Source: Tribonema minus
Taxonomy: Eukaryota; Sar; Xanthophyceae; Tribonematales; Tribonemataceae
Length of the DNA stretch: 64,000 nt
NCBI GenBank assembly: GCA_017506865.1
Contig: JAFCMP010000147.1
Coordinates: 1 to 64,000, forward strand
Direction: 5' to 3'
Positions within the stretch are counted from its first letter, which is position 1; the number at the start of each line of letters is the position of its first letter. The position numbers and the translations under genes are program-made. The notes beneath the pieces were generated by a model. That model was not told the origin of the DNA. It saw only the letters and a program-made list of their open reading frames with translations, and made no database searches. Positions 25,901 to 37,900 of the stretch are shown here, piece by piece.

Positions 25901-28900
25901 GCATCCATGGTAGTTCGATGAAGGGTCCGGGAACCTTCACAGGTTTGTCATAGGAAGGACGGGTTGCCCTCGGAACTTTCCTCTGAACCTCCGGCAGGTT
26001 CTGTCAAGCTTAGGGGAGTGGTAATGGCGCGCATGATTGAAATTGTTCTGCGAGGTGTGTTGTGCATCTTGTGAATCATCTGTAGAACCGGCACCATCGC
26101 CTCGAGGCAGCAGGGTGCGCCGAGACCGTTCTGCACCACCGCACGGGCCTGCGCAGATGGCGCAGCTGCCAGCTCTGACCATCACGCCAACGTACATGCA
26201 GGCCACCTGCGCGCGTCTCCCAACACGATTGTGCCGGCACTTGAAGACCGGCGCCCTCACGCCCGGGTATGGCGGGGTCACGCAGCAGTGCTCAGGTGCT
26301 GCGCAACGCTCAGCGCCCAGGCACCGCGGGTCTGCAACGCGCACAACGGACAGTGCTCGCCGTGCCGTCGGTGCGCACGTCACGCCGGCTGCTCGCGCGA
26401 GCGCTAACGCCTTCTGCGTGATGTGGCTAAGAGCGTCGCTTCAAATGTCACACATCTGCAGCGTTGCGCCCGCCTGCGTGGATCTCAAAGACTGCACCAT
26501 CTCCCTGGTGCTACTGCATGGATGGAACAGCAGGGGGTATGGGCCCCGCGGCAGCAGGCCCTCGTGTGATCCGCCTGCTGCGTGCGCCAGGGCCGCACGA
26601 TTTAGCTCACGCTGCGCGTCTGTCGAGCCGTGACACAGCGCTACTCAGACTTGTGACAACAGCCACCACCACCACGCTCATGAGCCGATAGCACATACAC
26701 GCCTACATGCCATGCCGCGCCACCATCGCCGCCGCCCCACCTGCTGTATCTGGAACTCTGCCATGCAGATGAGCTCGTGCTGGAGCAGCTTGTCCGCGTG
26801 TGCACCTCGCATACCATGCCGCCGCCGCCGCCGCCGCCGCCATATACTATCCGTGCTTATGCAGACCACAACAGCTCTCACCTGCTGTATCTGAAACTCT
26901 GCCGTGTAGGTGAGCTGCTGCTGGCGCAGCTGCTCCGCATCGAGCGCGTGCATGTCCTTTGCTGCACCGCCGCCGCAGCTGCCGCCATATACTCTCCATT
27001 TGCCCGTACACTCTCAGACTTCATGAAGACCACAACAACAGCTCTCACCTGCTGTATCGGAGCTCGGCCGTGTAGATGAGCTCCTGCTGGTGCAGCTTGT
27101 CCGCATCGAATGCGGGCACCTCGCATACGCGCCAACGCCGCCGCCGCTATATACTATCCATTCGTATACAGAGACCACAACACTTGTCACCTGCTGTATC
27201 TGGAACTCGGCCGTGTAAAAGAGTTCCTGCTGGCGCAGCGGCTCCGCGTGTAGTGCGTGCACCTCGTGCACCTCGCATACTGCGCCAATGCCGCCGCCGC
27301 CACATACTTGTGCTCTCAACAAGAGGAGTGACCACAACAAAAGGGAGATGAAGACCATTAAAATCCTCACCTGCTGTATCTGGAACTCTGCCGTGTAGAT
27401 GAGCTCCTGCTGGCGCAGCTGCTCCGCGTCGAGCGCGTGCACCTTGCCGCCGAGGTTCTTGAGCGTCGCGCGGCCGCCGGCGACGCGCGTGATCATGTCG
27501 GCCTCCTCCTGCCGCCGCAGGTACAGCTTCTGGCTCTCCTTGAACATGGTGTCCTTGAGGGTGGCCAAACCGCGCGTCACCCTGCGCGCGGAGCGTCGCC
27601 GGGTGTGACGTTGTGTGGGCTTTCTGTTGAAGTTTGGGGGAGGCTTTTGGAGTATCGTCAGCGCGCGGTTAACGTGGCATGTGGTGTGCTGAGCGCGGAG
27701 GCACGCCTGCAGGTGAAACACTTACAAGCTTGTTAGCGGTGACACGTGTCGCCGTGTGCTTCGGTGCGTGCTTCAAAAGTACGCGCTCTCTGATATAAAC
27801 GCAGACGTACGTTCGCCAGGCGCAGCGCCTCCAACTTCCGCCGGTGACTCGCCCATACGGCTGGACTCGCTGAGGCGATCATGCTGGGTGCAGCATGACG
27901 AGCGCCGCGCTCAAAGATACTACGCACACCCATCGGCCGCGCTCTCTCCATGGGTATGAATGGCGTTGGACGTATGCAGACACACCGCCGGCACCGTCCC
28001 TGCACAGCTTTCCGCATGCATCACCGATCCCAACTTGGGGGTTGATGTTAGCCACATCTGCCAGCGCCATCATCGACACCTGCGCTGCTGCGTGCCACTC
28101 TCGGCAGCTCACCTGAGGAGCGGCTTGCAACGTCAGGCGGCGAGTCTCACCTGCACAGCGCATCCTGCCCTCATTCTCAGGGCGTTTTGCCACCGACCGG
28201 CTACCAGCTACCTTGTCGCATGCACTGCTGTAGCTTCAGCCGGCGACCCTCATCTGCGCAGCTGGCGCTGCCTGTGCCTGAGCTCATCTCTCTTGCGCTC
28301 CGCCGCGGAACAGCTACTAACTCCAGTCGGCGGCGACTCACCTGCGCAGCTCGTCCTGCCCGCTCTGGAGCTCGTCTTGGTCGCGCTGCGCCATGAACAG
28401 CTACCCCTGCTGCATAGCACCTGCTGCAACTTCAAGTTGCAAGAACTTCAAACCGGTGACTCACCTTCACCGCTCGCCCAGCCCGTTCCTGAGCGCGTCC
28501 TCGGCACGCTTTGCCAATGAACAGCTACCCCTGCGGCATATGCACCGACACCAACTTCAACCAGCGGCAATTTCAACCAGCGGCTCACCTGCGCAGCTCG
28601 CCCTGCCCGTCCTTGAGCTCGCCCTCGACGCGCTTCGCCAATGAACAGCTACCCCTGCTGCATATACGCTGCTGCAACTTCAACCGGCGGCAACTTCAGG
28701 CGGCAACTTCTCACCTGCGCAGCTCGCCCTGCCCGTCCTTGAGCTCGTCCTTGGCACTCTTTGCCAATGAACCCCTCTGCTGCATGACGCTGCTGCAACT
28801 TCAACCAGCAGCGACTCACCACGGAACAGCTACAAACTTAAATCGGCGGTGCCTCACCTGCGCAGGGCGAGCTGCCCGTCCTTCAGCTCGTCCTCGGCGC

Positions 28901-31900
28901 GCTTCGCGGCCGCGCCCGCGCCCTCCTTGCCTTTGAACAGCTACCCCTGCTGCATACACACTTCAACTTCAACTTCCAACAACTCCACCAGCTCACCTGC
29001 GCAGCTCGCCCTGCCCGTCCTTGAGTTCGTCCTCGGCGCGCTTCGCGGCCGCGTCCGTGCCCTCCGTGCGCCCCGCCTCCGCCTCGGCCTTGCGCTTGGC
29101 GGCGTCGTAGCGGCGCCGCGCGCCCTCCAGCGCCTCCTTGCGCGCCTCGAGCTGAGCGCTGAGGGCGCCGTTCTCCGCGCGCTTGCGCGCGAGCGCGACC
29201 GCGCCTGCCGACAGCGCGCTGCGCACGACGTCCAGCTCGTCCTCAAACTCTGCGAGGAGCGGCGAGAAGTATCATGTACTTCAGAAGTATATACATACAA
29301 GTTCTGTGTTCGTTGTCAGGGTTGGCGCGCGTGTGTGTGTGAGTGAACGGGCTGCGCGGGCGAAGAGCGCTGCTGCAGCGCGATTCACAGTGTTATGGCC
29401 AGCGCAACTGCTTTCTGCAATAACGCGCTGCGCACGACGTCCAGTTCGTCCTCAAACTCTGCGTCACCAGTCACGCGTTTGATGGCAGGGTGAGGGGGAG
29501 GTCGGCGCGCGCGCGCGAGGGGGGGCGGACTGCGTGGGCAAGGAGCGCTGCTGCAGCTGAGGCAGCGAGGCGCAAGCGAACGAACGCGTCTGCCGACACG
29601 GCTCGAGGTGTTGGCAAACGCTACGACTACGTCCAGCTCGTCCTCGAACTCTGCGTGCGTGCGCGAGGCGGCGGCGGGGGGATCATGCGTTTGTCGGCAG
29701 GGTGCGAGGGTGATTGGCGCGCGTGTGAAGGGAAGGACTGTTACGGTGGGGGTGAGGGGCGCTGCCGCGGGTGGGGCAGCGAGGCGCGAGCGGATGCGTG
29801 CGTCAACACGGTTTAAGGTGTTTTGGCGAGCGCAACTGCTTTCTGCAATAACGCGCTGCGCACGACGTCCAGCTCGTCCTCAAATTCTGCGTCACCAGGC
29901 ACGCGTTTACTGGCAGGGTGAGGGGGAGGTCGGCGCGCGTGCGAGGGGGGGCGGACTGCGCGGGCAAGGAGCGCTGCTGCAGCTGAGGCAGCGAGGCGCA
30001 AGCGAACGAACGCGTCTGCCGACACGGTTCGAGGTGTTGGCAAGCACAACAACTATGTCCACTCGTCCTCAAAACTGCACGTGCGCAGTGGTGTCGGGGA
30101 GGCGCGTCAGTGCTCCGTCACTCGTCTGTTCGTGCCGTGCGTTTGGGGGGTCGCGCTGTTGAAGTTCGCCGTTGCAGCTGCTGCGGCGAGGCGCAAGGTC
30201 ACAAGTGCACATCTGACGTTTGAGGCGTTGGCCAATGCAACTGCTTCCTGTGACAGCGCGCTGCGCACGACGTCCAGCTTGTTTTCAAACTCTGCGTGCG
30301 CGCGTGCGGGGGGCGGCGGCGGGTCTCGCACCAGTCGCGCGTTTGGTGGCAGGGTGAGGGGGAGGTTGCCGCGTGTGCAAAGGGGGACGGACTGCGCGGG
30401 TGAGGAGCGCTGCTGCAGCTGTAACAGCGAGGCGCAAGCAATCGTGTTTGCTGCGCAGCACGAGGTTTGGCGAGCACAACGGCGCTTGCTGACAGCACGC
30501 TGCGCAGTATTCGTAATGCGGTGGTGTTAGGCAGGCGCGTCAGTGATCAATCGTTCATTGGTCCGCGCCGTCTGTTTTTGCGGGGTCGGCAGCGGGCGGA
30601 GAGGGAGCGCGCTGCTGATGTCCGCTGCCACAGCTGAGACATCGAAGCGCAAGGTCGCACACGCACGTTGACGCGATTTGAGACATCGACAAAAGCAGTT
30701 GGTATCGGCGACAGCGCGCTGCGCACGGTGTCTGGCTCGGCCTCGAACTCTGCGCGCGCTTGATGCGGCGGCGGCCGCATTCTTGCGTGTGCTGACATTG
30801 CGTGTCCCGGGCGGTGGTCAACAGAGGGCGGCGGGAGAGATTGCGCTGTTGAAGATTGCTGCTGCCGCTGAGGCAACGTGGCGCAACTGAATGTGTTTGC
30901 TGGCGCGGTCCGAGGCGTGGCTGCGCGTGACGACAAGCTCGCCCTCAAAGCGCTGCGCCCGGGGCGGCGGCGGCGGCGGTAAGCGGTGAGTTGCGGAGTC
31001 GTTTTGTGAGTCGTTTTGGAGTTTTGTTGGGGTCGTCCAGCGTGGTTGGCGTGTGTGAGGGTTTCGCTGTCAACGTCCTACTGGTGCAGTCTGAGCGAGC
31101 AATGTCCCGACGACGCCAGCAGTAACGGCGGTGCGTCGAGCCACTGCGATGGAGGCATCAGATGTCGTCGTTGTGAGCAGACGCAGTGTGCGGCAGGGTA
31201 GTGCCATGCGTCACCAGGTCCGTCATGACTCATGAACACATCAGCACACCCGTGATTTTGGTGGCCGTCGACGGACGGGAGAGTGCTCGCACATTTGATA
31301 CACCACATGAAAACGTGTTTTGCGCGGTGCACATCGCCTGTGACTTGAACCATAGCGTTGCATGGGCGCCTGTCTAGGCCTGTGAGTTTTCAGGACACAC
31401 TGAGTCACTTTTGTTCTTGTGAACAGTGTGTTGTGAGTGCATGTGACTGCACCATGCTGACAAGAACAAGGCAGACCAGCCCAAGCCTCTCCTCGCTCGC
31501 ATCTCACGGGCGCCGCTGCGCTACCTCTGCAAACAAATGCGCTGTAGCCCCGTGCGGCGCCTGCAAAATCATGGCCACGTGCTGTTTATGCAGTGCTAGC
31601 TCCAGTATCTGACTCATCGCGCAACTCCGATGAGCCACACGCTTCATGCTGATACCTCACGCTCATTGCACGCTCAGGGTCAGTGCACCTCAATGCTGAA
31701 ACAGGTACTTTGAAGTGTGATACAACTACAAGTTCAACTTCAGCGGCGGCACCTGCTCACCGAGCTGCACACGCATGCGGGCAGGTCAGGCACTTGCGCT
31801 GCCGTGAGAGCGCTGACTGCGGCCGCATCATTTTACAGGCAATTTGGATGGAGGTTCAGCTGGTAGGCAGATGACGTCGCGATTAGACTTAAGTAGGGTT

Positions 31901-34900
31901 AGGGTTACCTTAAGCATTCAGACGTCCAAGTGCTGCCATCAAGTCTCTCGTGAATGATGTGTGCAAGCAAAACTGCAGTCGAATGCTGCATCCTAGGCTG
32001 CCAACAACAACAACTTGCTGGCAGTACAGATCATCTTGAACTGTCAGCGGCGGTACAGCGAGCGCCTCCAGATGCACCCGAGCGGGCAGTGCGCAGAGCA
32101 CTGACACGCTTTCTCCTCACGTACATGCGTATCCCGCACTGCTGAACTGATCGTTGCACAGTCAGGCATGTTGTTGACCCACTCTGTCCTTATGCTTTCG
32201 ACTTTCATGTCATCCATGCTGTGTCCATCGCCCAAAGCCACAAGCAACCGTCCCAAGCGGCGAGCGCACTTCACGCGCAAGCCGCGTGCAGACGTGCAGC
32301 TGTCCCATAAGGCAAGCTCGCCACACATGCGTTGCGAGTAGACGCCAGACGCGACAGCCGTCTGACGCAGTACTACATCACCTACTGCATTGGCGCGGAG
32401 CACACGTGCTCTTGCCATCGCCCCCGACCGCAAGTCAGGCGCCGCTCTGCATAGCCGCAAAGCGCGCTTGCCCACCGCATCTGATGGCGCGGCGGCACCA
32501 CCCGACCCCGCGCCGATTCCGCCCCCTAAGCACAGCCCCCAGCAAATTTGCAAGGTGGCTCAGAGCATGCACTTACGCCGCCGGATGCGTCCATGCCTGC
32601 CTCCCCCGTAGCACCAGCCTGCGCGCACCGGTCACAGGCTGAGCGTGGCTGCTTCCAGTCACCTGCGAGGCGCGCGGTCGCGTCGGCCCGGTACATATTT
32701 GCCTACCCCCTAGCATGACCCCGCGCACACCGGCCATGCGTCATCACTCACCCGCGAGGCGCGCCGTCGCGTCGGCCTGGTCCTGCTTGCGGCGCGCCAC
32801 CTGGCGCTCCAGCAGCTCTATCTGCGCCGTCACCTCGGCGTTGTCCTCCTGCTGCAGCTTGAGGCGCTGCGCGCTCTGCCGCACGAGCTCCTCGCGCGCC
32901 GCGCGCCGCGCCTGCGCGCCCGCAAACTTCTTGCCCACGCCGCCTGCGCCGCGCAGGAACGAGGCGAGGGTTTTTGTGGCGAGCAGAAATAGGGTCGGAG
33001 GGGAGGGTTGGGCGCGCAGAACTAGGGTTGACGGATTCGCGCCGGGGAACGAGGCGAGGGTTTGGAGCGCAGAACTAGGGTGGAGGAATTGGCATGACGT
33101 GGCAAGATGCGCGCGCGCGTGCGTGGCGGCGGAGCACGGTGAGCAGCGCCACAGGCACTCTGGCAGGGACTAGCGGCTATATGCCGAATCATACATTGAG
33201 ACGGCGTCAATGCGGGTCTGGCACAACAGATCTAGGTCGAGTTCCTCGCGTGCCGCGCGCCGCGACTGCACGCCCGCAACCTTCTTGCCCATGCCGCCTG
33301 CGCCGGCAGGGAATGAGGCGAGGGTTTTCGTGACGCATGGAACTAGAGTTGGGTGTTGGCGTACAGAACTAGGGTTAAGGGAATTGCGTCGGAATGAGGT
33401 GATGGTTTTTGTGGCGCACGGAACTAGGGTTGGAGCTTGACATGCAGAACTAAGGTTGAGGAATTGGCGCCAGGAGATGAGTGGGGGTTTGGCGCGCAGA
33501 ACTAGGGTTGGGGCTTGGCGCGCAGAACTAGGGTGGAGAGATTGACGTGACGTGGCGGGAGGCTCACGCGCGTGTGCGGCGGCGGAGTACGTTGCGCACC
33601 GTCACAGGCACTTTCGTACAGACTGGCGGCTATTTTTTGATGCATGAGACGGCATTCGATGAATCATGTCGGTCTGGCATACATAGCACGGCCAGATTAT
33701 TCACGGTAGGGTTACGAAGAGGTCTCTCTTGTCAACTGAACCTCTCAGAGCCACACAACAATGTTGCCTGCATGAAGCGGCTAGGGTAATTGCTGACTGG
33801 GGAGGCCAAATGTGAAGGATCGCACCTCAAGCTGAGCGTCCAACGCGCGATTGCTGACGATGGTGTCTTGACATGAGACTTACTTAGTCAGACTGAGAGG
33901 TTTGCGCACATAGACATCACGGCCGACATGCAATGCCTCCTGCATCAACAGTGCGGTTCGCAAATATGACACAAATGTGCTGTATGCTGACTGAGCACTG
34001 GCTTCCCTGCAAGTCATGATCACAACCTTTTTGCACTGGCACTTGATCATCTAATCTGCTCATTTTGACCGCCACAGTGCCTCAGCAGTTGGCACTTGTT
34101 ACGCCAATCTGCTCATTTTGAACGTGCCTCGCTGCCTCAGGGTCCTGTCTCATTACGCGGCAACACCACGTTGCACCTCACTGGCCTCACCCTGGCCACT
34201 GCACCACTGTGTGCCCTGAGCCAAAGGACGACAGCAGTGTCCAGCGATGATGACTGATCAATCATGGCACCCCAAGGCCCCACAATGACAGCTACGTACC
34301 CTGTTACTTTGGGAGTAATGTGATTCAACTTGCTATTGGTAACTTCATTGAAAGTTGCCATTGGTCATCAGTGGCTGCCATGGCTTGCTGCCCTTGACTC
34401 CCTTGTACACTTTGGTTTCCGCCAGGGATGACGCAACTGACCCACGCACCGGCTGACAGGTCTCCGCACGGCAGAGAATCTCGACAACTAGCGTGGAAAC
34501 AGGGCTGGCCTTCAACTTCAACTTCAACTCTCCATCTCCCTCTCACCGATCTCCTCGTCGCGCCGCCGCATCGCCGCCACCGCGTCCTGCCACTGCCGCA
34601 CCAGCGTCTGCCGCTCCTTGTGCAGCTGCTTGAAGGCGATGGCGGTGCGGTCGAGCTCGACCTGCGCCGCGGCAGCAGCAGCGCTCATGCTCGCCAGCAC
34701 GGCGCGCTTCTCCACAGCACTGCTCAGCAGGGGGGTGGGGGGGGGCGGGGGGGGGGGCGCAGTACAATACGCACACAAGTGAATGAGTCGTGATGATGGT
34801 TGCGAAGAGCGCTGAGATGTGAGTGTGGTCGTGGTTGATGATTTACTCATGTTTGAGTATACAGCTTGCAACGCCAATTGTCCAGTCCAGTCAGAGCTGG

Positions 34901-37900
34901 ATGTCGACATGGTCAGGGACGTACCACAAATGTGCCGCGGCAACCACTGCAAGGCGTCATTGGGGGGGCAGAGGTGTCACGACCGCGCGAGCTGCCTTAC
35001 AGTGCGGATTCATGCACGTGACAGTGCGCTACGCGCGTTACGACATTGGCATCATTACAGCAAAGGAGGCTGGCAATGTCAACGGGCAGATGCCGGTGAG
35101 TGACGGTAATACCCAAAAAACGCACTCAGTACTTAACTTGGCTGTATGTCAGCATAACTCAATTGCACTACCATGCTGCCAGCATGTGCTGTTCCACGGC
35201 ACACCTGTTGTGCACTTGTACATAAATGCTATTGGCACCTGCTGGCACCTGTTGTACAGACCCCTTTGAGAGACCCCATCATCATGCATGGGCACACAGC
35301 ACTACCGTGCAAAGTTGATGTGCAAGTTTCGCACGTGGTGCCGCCACTACACACACGTCATCCTGAGTCCAATGTATGTGTATCTCATGATTGTCCACAC
35401 GTTTCGGGCTAGCGTTAGGGCTACGGTTGGTATGTACGCATAGTCGTCAGCTGCGCCACAACTACATGCAAGACATCTTCAATGTACATATGTACATCAC
35501 GTATGGTGTGACATGCACACACGCTGCAGCCGGCATGCACGTGCCACTCTCAGAGTCAAAGTCAGAGTCGCGTCGCACCTGTGAGACAGCTTCTCTATCT
35601 GCAACAAGAGCTCCCGCGTGCATGTACCAGTCTCAGAGTCAGATTCAAAATCAGAGTTGCATCGAACCTGTCAGAGAGCTTCTATATCTTCAGCGAGAGC
35701 TTCCGCGCGCATGTACCACTTCCAGATTCAGAGCTAGAGTCAGAGCCAGAGTCAGAGTCGCATCGCACCTGTGAGGCAGCTTCTCTATCTGCAGTGAGAG
35801 TTGCCCCGCACACATGTACCACTTTTAGAGTCAGAGTCAGAGCTGCGTCGCACCTGTGAGACGGCTTTTCGATCTGCAGCGAGAGCTCCCCCGTGAACAT
35901 GTAGATTCAGTAGCCAGAATCAGAGCACGAGTCAGAGCCGCGTCGCACCTGTGAGACAGCTTCTCTATTTGCAGCGACAGCTCCCGCGTGCATGTACCAC
36001 TCTGAGACTCAGAGTCATTCTGGTATCTTACCTGTGAGACAGCTTCTCTATCTGCAGCGAGAGCTCGCGCGCGCGCGCCTCGTCCTCGCGCCTGTAGCGC
36101 TCCAGCGCCAGGTTGTCCTCGTCCTTCTGGCGCGCCGCCAGCGCCCACTGCTCCAGCTCGCCCTGGTTCCAGTTCATCTGCAGCTTGAACTGGTCCATGG
36201 CCTCATTGGCCATGAACATGGAGTTCTGCACGTTGTTGAGCTTGTCGCGGAGAGACGCGGCCTCCGTGTCCATCCTCTTCAGCTCCTGGTGACAGCAGTG
36301 GCATAGTGCGCGTAAGCATGGGTCGCAGCGTGCATGTGGCGGATGTGTGTGGGCTTCGACAAGCACGGTACCAACGTGCAATGCCCAGCGGTTGTGAACT
36401 TCTGTGGACTGATACATGTACTGCGAAGTGTATGAACATGCATTTACAAGGCCATGTAATGGCATCTGTTGCCGTGCAAGAACAACAGCTCCGCAACGCA
36501 CGCCTTTATGGCTCTCAGCTGCGCAGTTGGAGGCCCAAACGCCATGCCACCACCAGCAGCATCTTGTGTCAACCCCACAGCTTGAACATTGTGCGCAGAA
36601 CCAGTGCCCATGCCAGGGTCGACACGGTTGCAATACAGTACCATATGACACGCACAAGGCGCGTACCAAGTTCTGGCAAACTTCATGCCAGATTTACGTC
36701 ACCAGCAATTGAGATACCCTTTGTCTAGGCTACCCATGCAAGAGACTGATCATTGGCGTCCCACGTTGCAGGATAGACAGTGGCATTGAGCCTCACACAT
36801 GGTAGTGTGTGCACCAGCAATGTCTGCGTGGCAGCAGTGCACAACCTGCCGCACTCACAGCGAGCCATCAACAGACAGTGGCTGATGTGCAGCGACCTGC
36901 ATGTGTGGCACGCTGCCGTCCCCAGCCTGTAACGCACCTGTCAGCAAGCGCTGCTCACAAAGCTTGCGCTTACGTAACACCCCCTAATGCTTCTGTCCAC
37001 AAAATGGGCACACAACGCAAACTACCGGTCACAGTTCAAGTGAGCCCAGGAGGCATCCAAAACTACACTACACCATGATACCATGCAGCAGGTGTGAAAT
37101 GGCGCTATGATACACGCATACCTGCCCGTAGCGCCCCGCCTCGCGGTCGGCCAGCGCCTTGAGGTGCGCCTCCGTGGTGATCTCCTTGCGCTTGGCCTCC
37201 ATCAGGAAGTTGGTGTTGCCGACCTCCTGCGCCACGTTCTTGAGGTGTTCCTCCATGATCTTCACGCGGTCCACGTGCTCCTGCACCTTCCCGCTCAGGG
37301 TCCCCAGCCTGGCCTCCCGCGCCCTGATTTCGCCGTTGAGCAGCTTGCTCTGCTCGCTGGCAAAGATGGGCAGATCGTCCACGCCCGCCATCTCTGCGTC
37401 GTACGCGTCAGCCTCGCTCTGCTCCTCGTCCTGCGGCTCGGAGTCCAGCGGATCGTACCCGCCATACTCTGCGTAATCCTGCGGAGCCTGTTCTGCGTAT
37501 GGTGGCTGCTGTTGTTCGTGCTGTAGCTGATCATCTGACGGACGAGGTTGCTGGCTAGGCCAATGATAGGCGGCTTCGTTTTCGTTATCAAAATCATGTT
37601 CACTGCCTGGGCTGGTATCGTGATGACCTGCATCGCCGGCAGCATCTTCGTGAGCCGACAACACCTCGTCACTGCTGTATGCAGTTGCAGTCTCAGCAAG
37701 AGCTTCATGATCCGCGGCTGCTTTCGAAGAAAAGCCATCTATCATGCTCGCCGCCTTCTCCATATTCGGTTCAGCATTCGCATTCGGCTCATCCTGCGAC
37801 ATCTCCAGTTTTGCGGCTTTGACTAAGCTATCTGGCGCGCCATCGTGTTGCGTATCATTGACATCAACAGGATCAGACGCCGCCTGCGTGTCTGCCGCGG

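Noticed and set aside
27800..27890. A mini-exon of CCDC39 between exons 5 and 6
   Set aside because: A good GTACGT donor and a KLEALRLAN-like peptide are present, but the phase does not fit exon 6, while exons 5 and 6 join directly with correct phase and homology.
26738..36031. Regularly spaced repeats as CRISPR arrays
   Set aside because: The repeats are degenerate copies of the adjacent exon borders in a eukaryotic gene, with no constant spacer size or cas genes.
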